From: Sandaracinus sp.
GTDB taxonomy: Bacteria; Myxococcota_A; Polyangia; Polyangiales; Houyiibacteriaceae
Direction: 5' to 3'
NCBI GenBank assembly: GCA_002699025.1
Contig: PABA01000006.1
Location: 1 to 64,000 of the forward strand
DNA: 64,000 nucleotides
Below the pieces are notes generated by a model, which was given only the letters and a program-made list of their open reading frames with translations, was not told the origin of the DNA and searched no databases. Shown here piece after piece: positions 16,909-26,804 of the stretch. The position numbers were made by a program, and so were the translations under genes. Position 1 is the first letter of the stretch. Each line of letters starts with the position of its first letter.

Positions 16909-18536
16909 GCGTGCGCGAGGCGGAGCCGCCAGAGCCCGGCCCCGGTCGCCACGAGGACGGCGCCGGAGCGAGGCGAGAGGGCGTGGATGCGCTGATCGTC
17001 GCCCGGTTCGGCCCGCGTCCCCGAAGTGTTCCCCAGCGCGACCCGGAGGTCGAGAACCAGGCGAGGCGCGTCGCCGGCCCCGGCGGCGCTGAGCAGCACG
17101 CCCCGGTCCTGCGAGGCGAGGTGCCGGGCCGCGAGCAGCGCCCCCCCGGCGAAGGCCACGAGGTGCGCGCCCGCGAGCGCGTCGAGGCGCTCCCAGCGCC
17201 CGGCGGCGAAGTGGGCCGGCCCCGCGGCCTCGCCCTCGCCGGCCACCGCCAGCTGCTCCCCGCGCGCCGCCAGCCGGTAGGCGCGCCCCGCCTCCCGCGC
17301 GAGCGGCGCCCCCACCGCGTCGAAGGCGCGCCCATCGACCCGCGCCCGGAGGAAGTCGAGCTGGCCCCCGCTGCCGACGAGGACGACCAGGCGGCCCTCC
17401 TCGTCCAGCGTCGCGTCCAGCACGGGCGAGGGGAGCACGGGCCCGGTCCAGCGGGAGCCGAGGTCCTCGCTCCGGTAGAGCGCGCCGCCCGCCCAGAGCC
17501 AGAGTCGCCCCGCCCCGTCGAAGCGCACGTGGCAGCCCACCGAGGGCTCGCCCCCGCTGCGCCAGCCGTTGATCGGCTCGAAACGCGCGCCCCCGTCCAT
17601 CGAGCGGAAGACGCCGCCGAGGCGGGTGCCGACGATCACCGCGTCCGGCGCGGCCGCCACCGTCAGCAGCTCCTCCGCCTCGAGCCCCTCGGCCCGCACC
17701 GTCTCCGGGAGCGCCCCGGCCCCGGCGTCCACCGGGAGGCGCACCAGCTCGTCCGACGCGACCCAGAGCACCTCCCCGACGACCGTCACGTCGTAGGCGG
17801 GCCCGCGAAAGAGGCGCTCCGCCGGGAGGTCCAGCGGCGGCGGGAGCTGCGAGCCCATGAGCCGCGCCTCCTCCTCGAAGCTGAGGGGAGCGAGGTCGAT
17901 GTCGCCATCGCCCTGGAGGTCGAGATCGTCGGCGAGCTCCTCGCCGTCCTCGTCGCCCAGCCCCTCGTCCAGAGGCGGCAAGCCCGCCAGGTCGTCGTCC
18001 CCGTCGAAGTGGAGCCCCGCGTCCACGTCGAAGAGCGCCCCGTCGTCCTCCTCGGTGCCGTCGCGGATCTCGTCGACCAGGTCTTCGTCGTCCCACTCGG
18101 CCGAGTCGAAGGTCTCGGTGCCGTCCGTCCAGCCGTACTCACCGGCCTCCGAATCCGCGACGCCCTCCCCGAGCCCGCCGACCAGGTCCCCCGCCTCTTC
18201 CGCGTCGCTCAGGTCCACCGCCTCGTCGAGCCCCTCGTCGAGGAAGTCGACGGGGTCGAAGTCGTCCAGGCCCTCCGCCGCGTCGAGGCCGATCTCTTCT
18301 TCCTCGCCGAGGTCGAGCCCGAGGCCCGGATCCACGTCGATGCCCTCCTCCTCTTCCTCGCCCACGGCCGGCAGGGGCGGCAGGTCGAGCGCGTCGTCGT
18401 CGAGGACGTCGTCGTCGAAGGCGTCCGGATGCGCGTCCTCGCCGTCCTGGAGGTCGGCGTCGGGGACCTCGGCATCGGCGACATCCGGGTCGAGGACGTC
18501 GCGGCCGTCGAAGTCGTCGTCGGGTTCGAAGGGCAC
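16905..18536 (-). CDS. acidic-N-terminal, propeller-like protein of unknown function
   Basis: A 543-residue protein from the GTG at 18536 (an in-frame ATG at 18677 would add 47 residues unlike the rest). Residues 1 to about 235 are extraordinarily acidic and Gly/Leu-rich, and probably disordered. From about 255 on there are repeated beta motifs with SMDGGARFEPINGW and RSEDLGSRWTGPVL, typical of BNR/Ycf48-like propellers. No signal peptide is evident. First of three genes joined by 4-bp overlaps (with 15154-16908 and 13934-15157). Function unknown. Confidence 0.82.
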   Translation of the reverse strand: MPFEPDDDFDGRDVLDPDVADAEVPDADLQDGEDAHPDAFDDDVLDDDALDLPPLPAVGEEEEEGIDVDPGLGLDLGEEEEIGLDAAEGLDDFDPVDFLDEGLDEAVDLSDAEEAGDLVGGLGEGVADSEAGEYGWTDGTETFDSAEWDDEDLVDEIRDGTEEDDGALFDVDAGLHFDGDDDLAGLPPLDEGLGDEDGEELADDLDLQGDGDIDLAPLSFEEEARLMGSQLPPPLDLPAERLFRGPAYDVTVVGEVLWVASDELVRLPVDAGAGALPETVRAEGLEAEELLTVAAAPDAVIVGTRLGGVFRSMDGGARFEPINGWRSGGEPSVGCHVRFDGAGRLWLWAGGALYRSEDLGSRWTGPVLPSPVLDATLDEEGRLVVLVGSGGQLDFLRARVDGRAFDAVGAPLAREAGRAYRLAARGEQLAVAGEGEAAGPAHFAAGRWERLDALAGAHLVAFAGGALLAARHLASQDRGVLLSAAGAGDAPRLVLDLRVALGNTSGTRAEPGDDQRIHALSPRSGAVLVATGAGLWRLRLAHA

Positions 18537-18701
18537 GGGCGGAAGATAGCGCGCCTCTGCGACGAACCAAGGCGCCCATCGCCTCCGGGCGCCTCCGGGC
18601 CCGGTCCACGCCTCGGGAGCCCCGCCGGCGCCTTCGCCCTTCCCCGATGCGCATCCGGGGAACGAGGGGACCGGCATCGCCAGCGCGGGCCTCCCGGCTA
18701 C

Positions 18702-19613
18702 TCAGCCCTTCCCCGGCACCGGCTTGCCCAGCCGGGCCATGACCTTCTGCAGGTCCTGCCACACCGGCCGCTTGAACTGCGGCGAGCGGAGGAGGAAAGC
18801 CGGATGGTAGGTCGGCATCACGGGGACGCCTCGCCAGCTCCCCCAGCGGCCCCGCCAGCCGCGCCCGCCCGGCTCCACCACGCCGAGGTTCTCCGCGGCG
18901 CAGCGCCCGAGCGCGACGATCACCTTCGGCGCGACGAGGTCCAGCTGAGGCTCCAGGAAGCGCGCGCACGCGCCGGCCTCGTCGGGCTTCGGCGTGCGGT
19001 TCTGCGGCGGGCGGCACTTGACGACGTTGCAGATGTAGACCGCGTCGCGCTCGTAGCCCATGGCCGCGATCATCTTGTCGAGGAGGTGCCCCGCCTTGCC
19101 GACGAAGGGGAGCCCCTGCTGGTCCTCGTGGTAGCCGGGGCCCTCGCCGACGAAGGCCAGGTCCGTGAAGGGGGTGCCGCGGGCGAAGACGCTGCGCGTG
19201 CGGCCCTCGTGAAGGCGGCAGCGCGTGCACTCGGCGGCGTCCTCCTGGAGCACGCGGAGCTCGGCGATGACGTCCCCCGGGTGGGTGCTCGGCTCCGCCG
19301 CCCGCGGCTCGGGCTCGCGCGCCGGCTCGGGCTGCGGAGTCGGCGCAGGCTCGCGCGCCGGCGGCTGCGAGGCGGCGGGAGGGCGGGGAGCCGCCGCGCT
19401 CGTCGAAGACGACGTCTGCCGCACGGGCGGCCTCGGCTCGGCCGGGGGCATCGCCGCGTCCCCGACCAGCTCCGTGAAGGGCGCCGTGGAGGCCGGAAAG
19501 GGCGGCGGCTCCACCGCCGGCACCCCGACGCCACCGAGCTCCTCTTCCCAGCGAAGCAGGGCGCGCGCCGCGTCCGCGAGCTCCTGCAATTCCGCTCGGG
19601 CGTCGTCTTCCAC
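18702..19613 (-). CDS. uracil-DNA glycosylase, family 4 (Fe-S type)
   Basis: A 303-residue enzyme that removes uracil from DNA. I use the GTG at 19613; the upstream frame overlaps the divergent promoter. The first 110 residues are a Pro/Ala/Glu-rich linker. The core has GEGPGYHEDQQGLPFVGKAG (active-site loop), NVVKCRPPQNR, and the C-terminal HPAFLLR. Four cysteines (about 129, 132, 200, 216) match the [4Fe-4S] ligands of family 4 enzymes. The long N-terminal linker is unusual. Confidence 0.92.
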   Translation of the reverse strand: MEDDARAELQELADAARALLRWEEELGGVGVPAVEPPPFPASTAPFTELVGDAAMPPAEPRPPVRQTSSSTSAAAPRPPAASQPPAREPAPTPQPEPAREPEPRAAEPSTHPGDVIAELRVLQEDAAECTRCRLHEGRTRSVFARGTPFTDLAFVGEGPGYHEDQQGLPFVGKAGHLLDKMIAAMGYERDAVYICNVVKCRPPQNRTPKPDEAGACARFLEPQLDLVAPKVIVALGRCAAENLGVVEPGGRGWRGRWGSWRGVPVMPTYHPAFLLRSPQFKRPVWQDLQKVMARLGKPVPGKG

Positions 19614-19683
19614 GGCGCAGGCGTATCGAGGCGGAGGGCCGAGGGCAAGGGCCGATCGCCGAGCCCGCCCGGACCCGCGCAGG

Positions 19684-19710
19684 AAAAGAAGCCCCCTCCT
19701 TCGGGCTTTC
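19684..19710 (-). terminator. intrinsic-terminator-like hairpin in the leader of the glycosylase gene
   Basis: On the minus strand, AAGCCC and GGGCTT pair around an 8-base loop and TTCTTTT follows directly. This is the form of a Rho-independent terminator and it lies about 70 bp upstream of the uracil-DNA glycosylase start. It may block transcripts entering from the PP2C side or act as an attenuator. On the plus strand the hairpin is followed by a weaker T-rich stretch. Confidence 0.5.
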
Positions 19711-19712
19711 GT

Positions 19713-19742
19713 TTGACCGCAGGGCGAGCGGCCACGTAGGCT
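19713..19742 (+). promoter_or_regulatory. sigma70-like promoter of the PP2C gene
   Basis: TTGACC at 19713-19718 and TAGGCT at 19737-19742 are separated by 18 bp. Transcription would start about 25 bp before the GTG at 19774, and a GGAGG ribosome site (19759-19763) lies between. Assigned by eye. Confidence 0.45.
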
Positions 19743-19773
19743 CTTCGCGAATGTTTTCGGAGGTCTGGACCCC

Positions 19774-20553
<780 letters not shown>

Positions 20554-20570
20554 GCCCCCGTCCCACGCCC

Positions 20571-21536
20571 ATGTGGGATCACCTCCGCGACCCCCGCACC
20601 GGCGCCCCCGTCACCCTGGACGTCGCGGCCAACGACGCCGCGGCCACCGAAGACGCGGCCACGGGCGGCGCGGCCACGGACGGCGTCACCCTCCGAACCC
20701 GCGACGGCCAACCCGCCGCCACCTGGCACCCGGCCGAGCGCCGCCTCGACTGGCCCATCCACGCCCCCCTGGCCCACGCCGAAGCCGCCGAGTGGGATCG
20801 TCGGGCCCGGGAGCTGGCCCCCTTTCCCCTCCCCCGACCCGACGGGCCCGAGTGGTGGGACGCCGATATCTGCCGGGGCGCGAGCCTCGACCCGATCCGC
20901 CGCGCCCACCCGAGCCTCGGGAAGGTCGAGGGCCGGCGCGTCCTCGTGCTCGACGGCTCGGGCACGGACGCCTGGCGCTTCGTGGAACACGGCGCCCTGC
21001 GCGTCGATCACGTCGACGTGAGCTCCGGCATGCAGCGCGTGGCCCTCGCCCGGCTCCGCCGCATGGGCACCCCCACCGACCGCCTCCTCTTCCACCGCGT
21101 CGAAGCCGAGGCGCTCCCCTTTCGGGCTGCCAGCTTCGATCTGGCGTTCGCCCGCGGCACCGTCCATCACCTCGACCGGCGCCGCTTCTTCCCCGAGCTG
21201 CACCGCGTGCTCGCCCCTGGCGCCGAGGCCCTCCTCCTCGAGCCCCGCTTGAGCCCCGCACTACAGAGCGTCCTGCGCCTTCGCCGCGGCCTTCGCCGGA
21301 TCGATCGCGGCGCCGACCGGCCCCTGGGGGACCGCGATCTCGAGACGCTCCGGGCGCTCTTTCGCGAGGTCGACGTCGCATTCGAGGGCACGCTCCAGCC
21401 CATCCTCACGAGGCTCCCTCGCCGCGCCCGATCCCGTTGGAGCGTGCGCCTGAGGCCGGTCGAGGGGGCGCTCGACGCACGGCCCCGCTTGGGTCGCTGG
21501 CTCGGCGCCTTCGCCTCCGTGTACCTGCGCCGCTGA
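20571..21536 (+). CDS. class I SAM-dependent methyltransferase
   Basis: A 321-residue protein 17 bp after the phosphatase gene, probably in the same transcript. The Rossmann motifs are VLVLDGSGTDAWRF, VDHVDVSSGM, and FDLAFARGTVHHL with ELHRVLAPGAEALLLEP, a methyltransferase-11-like pattern. An Asp/Ala/Thr-rich low-complexity insert occupies about residues 18-38. The C-terminal 80 residues are Arg-rich. The substrate is unknown. Confidence 0.85.
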   Translation: MWDHLRDPRTGAPVTLDVAANDAAATEDAATGGAATDGVTLRTRDGQPAATWHPAERRLDWPIHAPLAHAEAAEWDRRARELAPFPLPRPDGPEWWDADICRGASLDPIRRAHPSLGKVEGRRVLVLDGSGTDAWRFVEHGALRVDHVDVSSGMQRVALARLRRMGTPTDRLLFHRVEAEALPFRAASFDLAFARGTVHHLDRRRFFPELHRVLAPGAEALLLEPRLSPALQSVLRLRRGLRRIDRGADRPLGDRDLETLRALFREVDVAFEGTLQPILTRLPRRARSRWSVRLRPVEGALDARPRLGRWLGAFASVYLRR

Positions 21537-21540
21537 CGCT

Positions 21541-21579
21541 CTTCCGGTCGCAGCCGACCGATCGGAGTCAGACCGGAAG
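21541..21579. terminator. bidirectional hairpin between convergent genes
   Basis: CTTCCGGTC (21541-21549) and GACCGGAAG (21571-21579) pair perfectly over 9 bp. The loop holds a smaller CGGTCG/CGACCG hairpin. It separates the methyltransferase from the convergent nucleotidyltransferase, whose last codons lie in the right arm. There is no clear T-run. Confidence 0.5.
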
Positions 21580-22371
21580 GACGCGGCGTCGCGCTCCCCC
21601 GAGCAGATGCGAGGCCAGGCTGAGCGAAGCGCGAGGCAGGCTCTCGTTCAGGCCGTGGACCCCGACCACGCTCAGCGCCCCCGCCCGCCGACGCTCCAGC
21701 AGCGGCCGGACCGACTCCACGACGCTCCGGTCCACCAGGCCCGGCTCGAGCGCATCGAGCAGCGCCCGCGCCGACGCGGAGCCCGAGCGCCCGAGCACGT
21801 AGGTCGCCACGCGCAGCATGCCCGTCGCCCGCAGATGAGCCGCCAGCACGGGCGCGGAGAGCGCGTGGTGCGCCTGGACCGCGTCGAGCTCGGCGAGCTT
21901 GGCGCCGTGGCCCCGCCCGAAGCGGCTCTTCGCGAAGTGGCCGAGGAGGTGCGCGTAGAGGTCGCGCGGGTCCGGGAGGACGATCCGCGTCCCGAAGAGC
22001 GCCTCGTCGGGGCGCCCTCGCGCGAAGAGCGCGTCGGTGCGGAGCCGGAAGAGGTGCCGCTGGAAGAGCCAGCGGTGGAGGTCGACGACGCAGGGCAAGG
22101 GCCCCTTCAGCGTGCGGCTCCGGTCATCCCGATCCCGGGCCAGCTCCGAGAAGCCGGCCTGCCCGAGCCGCCGCGCGGCCCGGGCGTAGTCTCGCGGGCG
22201 CACCAGCAGGTCGACGTCCGAGATGACCCGGAGCTTCCCCGCGTAGACCGTCTCGAGGAGGAGCGCGCCCTTGAGCGGCATGACCTCGATGCCCTCCTCG
22301 GCGAGCAGCTCGGCCACCCGCCGCACCGAAAAGCGCGCCCCCGCCGCCTTGAAGAGCTCCCGCGCGCTCAT
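21568..22371 (-). CDS. nucleotidyltransferase-fold protein (NTP_transf_5-like)
   Basis: A 267-residue protein from the ATG at 22371, overlapping the stop of the upstream gene as ATGA. The pattern LLAEEGIEVMPLKGALLLE and RVISDVDLLVRPRDYARA has the GS...DxD arrangement of pol-beta-like nucleotidyltransferases, followed by VVDLHRWLFQ and LPDPRDLYAHLLGHFAKSRF. Such proteins are often found in polysaccharide gene clusters, but their reaction is not known. Confidence 0.8.
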   Translation of the reverse strand: MSARELFKAAGARFSVRRVAELLAEEGIEVMPLKGALLLETVYAGKLRVISDVDLLVRPRDYARAARRLGQAGFSELARDRDDRSRTLKGPLPCVVDLHRWLFQRHLFRLRTDALFARGRPDEALFGTRIVLPDPRDLYAHLLGHFAKSRFGRGHGAKLAELDAVQAHHALSAPVLAAHLRATGMLRVATYVLGRSGSASARALLDALEPGLVDRSVVESVRPLLERRRAGALSVVGVHGLNESLPRASLSLASHLLGGARRRVLPV

Positions 22372-23270
22372 GCGCCCACCGTGACCACCCGCTCCGGCGT
22401 CACGACGGCGTCCTCGAGGCTCTCGATGACCCGCGCTCCCGGCCAGACGACGCACCGCGCGAGCCGCACGGGCCCGATCCGCGCCCCCGCGCCGACGACG
22501 CACCCGTCGAGCTCCGCCGCCGGGTCCACCTCCGCGCTCGGATGCACCAGCGCCCCCCCCTCCGCGCGGGCCAGCTCCACCTGCGCCCCCAGGTAGGCCG
22601 CGAGGGTGCCGAGATCGCGCCAGGGCCCCTCGTCCACGACGCCCGCCACCACCGTCTCCGGGTCATCCACCCAGCGCCGATAGGCGTGCCGCACGATGCA
22701 GCCCTCCGGGGGCATGTCGTCGAGCGCGTCCGCCGAGAGCACGTGGACCCCCGTGAACATGAAGCGCGCCGTCTCCCCGGCCCACGCCGGCTCCCCCAGT
22801 AGCCGCCGCACCCGGCCATCCGGGTCCACATCGATCGCCCCGAGCCGCTCCGCCGCCGGATCGGGGCGGAGCACCATCGTCGCCCGCGCGCCCAGGCGCC
22901 GGTGCGTCTCCAGCGCCGCCCCCAGATCGGGCCGAAACACGATGTCCGAGTTGAGCAGCAGCACCGGCCCGTCGGCCTCCCGCAGCCAGCCCGCCGCGTT
23001 CGCCACCCCGCCGCCCGTCCCCAGCAGCGTCTCCTCGTGAAGGTAGCGCACCGACATCCCCGCCGGGAGATGTGGCTCCAGCAACCCGGGCAGCCGCTCC
23101 CCGAGGTGGTGCGTGTTCATCACCACCTCCCGCACCCCCACCGCCGCCAGCGCCTCGAGCGACACGCACGCGAGCGGCGCGAGCCCATACGGCACCCCCG
23201 GCTTCGGCCGCTCCAGCGTCAACGGCCGAAGCCGCGTCCCCAGCCCCGCCGCCAAGACCATCGCCCGCAT
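22368..23270 (-). CDS. sugar-1-phosphate nucleotidyltransferase
   Basis: A 300-residue enzyme from the ATG at 23270. The N-terminal NTP-binding motif AAGLGTRLRPLTLERPKP, HETLLGTGGGVANAA and LLLNSDIVF are typical of mannose-1-phosphate guanylyltransferase or MurU-like enzymes, which activate sugar phosphates. The C-terminus (about 245-290) has hexapeptide-type repeats (VHPSAEVDPAAEL, CVVGAGARIGPV), closer to the GDP-mannose type. It is coupled to the nucleotidyltransferase-fold gene and lies beside the exopolysaccharide locus. The sugar cannot be named with certainty. Confidence 0.85.
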   Translation of the reverse strand: MRAMVLAAGLGTRLRPLTLERPKPGVPYGLAPLACVSLEALAAVGVREVVMNTHHLGERLPGLLEPHLPAGMSVRYLHEETLLGTGGGVANAAGWLREADGPVLLLNSDIVFRPDLGAALETHRRLGARATMVLRPDPAAERLGAIDVDPDGRVRRLLGEPAWAGETARFMFTGVHVLSADALDDMPPEGCIVRHAYRRWVDDPETVVAGVVDEGPWRDLGTLAAYLGAQVELARAEGGALVHPSAEVDPAAELDGCVVGAGARIGPVRLARCVVWPGARVIESLEDAVVTPERVVTVGA

Positions 23271-23374
23271 GCCGCCACTATCGGCCAACGGCCGCGCGCG
23301 GTCGAATGAGTGTCGGGAGAAAAGCCCTTGGCTCGCCCACCCGCGCGACTACCCTTTCGCCCAGGGGACCTTCC

Positions 23375-24385
23375 TTGCGCTCGACCTTCCTCGCATTGCT
23401 TTTGACCGCCTCCTCGGCGTGCTCCATCGACCGGACCGGCCTCGCCCAGGAGGACGCCGCCACGGACCGCGACGCGGGTCGCACGGACGCGGGCCACGAC
23501 GCGGGCCGTGACGCCGGCCCCACCGACGCGGGCCCGGACGCCGACGCCGGCAGCGACCTCTGCCCCGACGACCCGGACAAGACCGAGCCGGGCGTCTGCG
23601 GCTGCGGCACGCCCGACGACGACAGCGACTCCGACGGCACCCCGGACTGCGAAGACGGCTGCCCCTTCGACCCGATGAAGTTCGACCCGGGCGTCTGCGG
23701 CTGCGGCGACCCGGACCTCGACTCGGACAGCGACGGCTTCCTCGCCTGCGAGGACTGCGACGACGACGACCGAGACGTGAACCCGGGCGCCGACGAGCGC
23801 TGCAACGAGCGTGACGACGATTGCGACATGATGACCGACGAGGGCGGCGTCTGCGACATAGGCTGCGCGGACGGTGAGCGCGAAGCCTTCCTCGACCCGG
23901 TCACCCGTCCCGACATCGCTGGCTGCTCCGGCGCTTGGAGCGAACGCGGTATCCTCGACGACGTCGCTCCGGCTTGCGCGCGGGAGGGTGGCGACGACGG
24001 TCCTCGGCCGATGGGATCCGGCTGCAACATCGAGGATCTCTGCGCCTTCGGCTGGCATGTGTGTGAGGACCCCGCCGAGGTGGCCGCCTCCTCGCCAACT
24101 GGCTGCACCGGCGCTCTCGAAGGAACCAGCGGCGATCTCTTCTTCCTGCAGCGCCAGAGCGGCACGGGGAATCGCGAATGCGATGGCGGCCAGAACGACA
24201 TCTTCGGCTGCGGAAACCTGGGAGACATGCCGAAGCCCTCGTGTCGTCCGTTGGATGCCGTTGCGACTTCGACGTGTTCAGCTCTCCCGCCAACCTGGGA
24301 CTGCGGTGCGAGCAACTTCTCCGAGGCCGCGGCCGTAACGAAGGATGGCGGTGCTGGCGGGGGCGTTCTCTGCTGCCGCGATTGA
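23375..24385 (+). CDS. MopE-like Cys/Asp-rich surface lipoprotein
   Basis: I choose the TTG at 23375 (336 residues): AGGGGA lies upstream and the product begins with a signal sequence ending at a cysteine (LLLTASSAC). The ATG at 23306 would add 23 untypical residues. After an Asp/Ala/Gly linker (DAGRDAG repeats) come two PGVCGCG blocks with DSDSDG calcium-type loops, then [25 protein letters not shown], a MopE/Pfam putative metal-binding repeat. The last 180 residues ([23 protein letters not shown]) form another Cys-rich domain with looser codon usage. Probably a surface metal- or carbohydrate-binding protein. Confidence 0.8.
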   Translation: MRSTFLALLLTASSACSIDRTGLAQEDAATDRDAGRTDAGHDAGRDAGPTDAGPDADAGSDLCPDDPDKTEPGVCGCGTPDDDSDSDGTPDCEDGCPFDPMKFDPGVCGCGDPDLDSDSDGFLACEDCDDDDRDVNPGADERCNERDDDCDMMTDEGGVCDIGCADGEREAFLDPVTRPDIAGCSGAWSERGILDDVAPACAREGGDDGPRPMGSGCNIEDLCAFGWHVCEDPAEVAASSPTGCTGALEGTSGDLFFLQRQSGTGNRECDGGQNDIFGCGNLGDMPKPSCRPLDAVATSTCSALPPTWDCGASNFSEAAAVTKDGGAGGGVLCCRD

Positions 24386-24492
24386 GCGTCCACTCGGCAG
24401 CCGGTGTGCCCGCGCCACCACGCCGGTCGTGCCGAGCCACGTCCAACGGCGAGGCACGTGCAGGCTGCAGGCGGGCCTGAACCTCACACCCT

Positions 24493-24543
24493 TGCCAGGC
24501 AACCTTTCGGGTTGTACTCCCCTGGCACCCTCATGCGCGAGGG
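24493..24543 (+). ncRNA. structured 5' leader upstream of ugd
   Basis: TGCCAGG (24493-24499) pairs with CCTGGCA (24521-24527) and encloses CAACC/GGTTG (24500-24504 with 24510-24514) with a TTTCG loop. A second small hairpin, CCCTC (24528-24532) with GAGGG (24539-24543), follows and ends about 15 bp before the ATG. It resembles a translational control element but I do not recognise a known riboswitch class. Covariation has not been tested. Confidence 0.4.
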
Positions 24544-24558
24544 GTACGAGGAGAATCG

Positions 24559-25869
24559 ATGAAGCTCTGCATGGTTGGAACGGGCTACGTGGGCCTGGTG
24601 AGCGGCGCCTGCTTCGCCGAGACGGGCCAGACCGTCATCTGCGCCGACAAGCACGAAGAGAAGATCCACGTCCTCGAGGAAGGCGGCATCCCGATCTTCG
24701 AGCGCGGCCTCGAGGAGCTCGTCCAGCGCAACGTCGAGGAGGGGCGCCTCTCCTTCACCAGCGACGTGAAGGAGGCCATCCGCCAGGCCACCATCATCTT
24801 CGTCGCCGTCGGCACCCCGCCCCGCGGCGACGGCGGCGCCGATCTGAGCGCCGTCGACGCCGTCGCGCAGATGGTCGCCGAGAACGTCGAGCGCGAAGCC
24901 ATCATCGTGCTCAAGAGCACGGTCCCCGTCGGCACCAACGCCCGCGTCCGCCGGCTCGTGCAGAACGCCCCGCACCGGGTGCACGTCGTCTCGAACCCCG
25001 AGTTCCTCAAGGAGGGCGACGCCGTCCAGGACTTCCTCCGCCCGGACCGGGTGGTCGTCGGCCTCGACGAGGACGACCACTTCGCCCGCGACCTGATGGC
25101 CCGCATCTACCACCCGGTCTGCCTCGACAAGAACCGCGTCGTCTTCATGGACCCGGCGAGCGCCGAGCTCACCAAGTACGTCTCCAACACCATGCTCGCG
25201 ATGCGCATCTCGTTCATGAACGAGATCGCCATGCTCTGCGAGAAGGTCGGCGCCGACGTCCACGCGGTCCGCCACGGCGTCGGCAGCGACGGCCGCATCG
25301 GCCCCAAGTTCCTCTACGCCGGCCCCGGCTACGGCGGCTCCTGCTTCCCGAAGGACGTGAAGGCCCTCGTCCACACGGGCCGCGAGCACGGCCTCGAGCT
25401 CGAACTCGCCGCCACCACCGACCGCGTGAACGACCGCCAGAAGGGCGTCCTCTTCCGCAAGCTAAAGGCCCACTTCGACGACGACCTCCGCGGCAAGCGC
25501 ATCGCCGTCTGGGGGGTCGCCTTCAAGCCGCGCACCGACGACATCCGCGAGTCCGCCTCGCTCACGCTCATGGACGCCCTCCTCGCCGACGGCGCGACCA
25601 TCGTCGCCCACGACCCGGAGGCCGAGGAGAACGCCAAGCAGCGCTACGGCGACCGCGTCAGCTTCGTCGAGGACGCCTACGACGCCGCGAAGGACGCCGA
25701 CGCGCTCTGCCTGATGACCGAGTGGCGCCAGTACCAGAACCCGGACTTCGACCGGCTGAAGGAGCTCATGCGCCGCCCGCTCATCGTCGACGGCCGCAAC
25801 ATCTGGAGCACCTACGGCCTCCGCGCCCAGGGCTTCATCTACGACGGCATCGGCGTCCGGGGCAACTGA
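24559..25869 (+). CDS. ugd: UDP-glucose 6-dehydrogenase
   Basis: A 436-residue enzyme oxidising UDP-glucose to UDP-glucuronate with NAD. The NAD site is [32 protein letters not shown] and STVPVGTN are typical of the Ugd/TuaD group. The catalytic Cys is Cys262 in [12 protein letters not shown]. The C-terminal domain carries [17 protein letters not shown]. The TGA overlaps the uxs ATG by one base, placing UDP-glucuronate synthesis next to its decarboxylase. GC3 is very high, as in the host genome. Confidence 0.95.
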   Translation: MKLCMVGTGYVGLVSGACFAETGQTVICADKHEEKIHVLEEGGIPIFERGLEELVQRNVEEGRLSFTSDVKEAIRQATIIFVAVGTPPRGDGGADLSAVDAVAQMVAENVEREAIIVLKSTVPVGTNARVRRLVQNAPHRVHVVSNPEFLKEGDAVQDFLRPDRVVVGLDEDDHFARDLMARIYHPVCLDKNRVVFMDPASAELTKYVSNTMLAMRISFMNEIAMLCEKVGADVHAVRHGVGSDGRIGPKFLYAGPGYGGSCFPKDVKALVHTGREHGLELELAATTDRVNDRQKGVLFRKLKAHFDDDLRGKRIAVWGVAFKPRTDDIRESASLTLMDALLADGATIVAHDPEAEENAKQRYGDRVSFVEDAYDAAKDADALCLMTEWRQYQNPDFDRLKELMRRPLIVDGRNIWSTYGLRAQGFIYDGIGVRGN

Positions 25870-26804
25870 TGAAGGTCATCGTCACTGGCGGCGCCGGCTT
25901 CGTCGGCTCCCACCTCTGCGACAGGCTGATCGAGCAGGGCCACGAGGTCCTCTGCATCGACGACTTCTCCACCGGCTCCCGCGAGAACATCGCGCACCTG
26001 GCCGATCATCCCCACTTCGACGTCTTCGATCACGACGTCACCTTCCCCTACTTCGCGCCCGCGGACCGCATCTACAACCTCGCCTGCCCGGCGAGCCCCA
26101 TCCACTACCAGCGCGACCCCATCAAGACGATCCTCACGAACGTCCAGGGCACCATCCACGGCCTCGAGCTCGCCCACCGCACCGGCGCGCGCTTCCTCCA
26201 GGCCTCCACGAGCGAGGTCTACGGCGACCCCGACGTCCACCCCCAGCCCGAGTCCTACTGGGGCAACGTGAACCCCATCGGCCCCCGCGCCTGCTACGAC
26301 GAGGGCAAGCGGAGCGCCGAGACCCTCTGCTTCGACTTCCACCGCCAGGCCAAGGTCGACATCCGGGTCGCCCGCATCTTCAACACCTACGGCCCCCGCA
26401 TGGCCATCGACGACGGCCGCGTCGTCAGCAACTTCATCGTCCAGGCGCTCCGCGGCGAGCCCCTGACCATCTACGGCGAGGGCCAGCAGACCCGCTCCTT
26501 CTGTTACGTCGACGACCTCGTCCGCGGCCTGATGTGTCTGATGGAGGACTCGAGCGAGGCCGGGCCGTTCAACTTTGGCAACCCTGGAGAGTACACCATC
26601 CGTGAGCTGGCAGAGATCATCCGCCGGCTCACGAGTTCAAGCTCTTCACTCGTCAAGCGCCCCCTGCCGGCCGATGACCCACGGCAGCGGCAACCCGACA
26701 TCTCCCGCGCCCGCCGGGCACTCGGATTCTCGCCAACGGTCGATCTCCATGAAGGGTTGAAGCGCACGGTCACCTACTTTGTTTCGCGAACTGATCTCCT
26801 ATGA
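25869..26804 (+). CDS. uxs: UDP-glucuronate decarboxylase (UDP-xylose synthase)
   Basis: A 311-residue short-chain dehydrogenase/reductase converting UDP-glucuronate to UDP-xylose. It has [15 protein letters not shown], the family-typical [21 protein letters not shown], the catalytic YDEGKR and IFNTYGPRM. The start overlaps the ugd stop by one base; the stop overlaps the next gene as ATGA. The first 650 bp or so use almost only G/C-ending codons, and from about 26530 codon use becomes mixed although the protein stays intact, marking a composition breakpoint inside the gene. Confidence 0.95.
   Translation: MKVIVTGGAGFVGSHLCDRLIEQGHEVLCIDDFSTGSRENIAHLADHPHFDVFDHDVTFPYFAPADRIYNLACPASPIHYQRDPIKTILTNVQGTIHGLELAHRTGARFLQASTSEVYGDPDVHPQPESYWGNVNPIGPRACYDEGKRSAETLCFDFHRQAKVDIRVARIFNTYGPRMAIDDGRVVSNFIVQALRGEPLTIYGEGQQTRSFCYVDDLVRGLMCLMEDSSEAGPFNFGNPGEYTIRELAEIIRRLTSSSSSLVKRPLPADDPRQRQPDISRARRALGFSPTVDLHEGLKRTVTYFVSRTDLL

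Noticed and set aside
24386-24558. GEMM-type c-di-GMP riboswitch in the ugd leader
   Set aside because: The hairpins are real on paper, but the conserved GEMM core (GCAAA and the tetraloop receptor arrangement) is not present.
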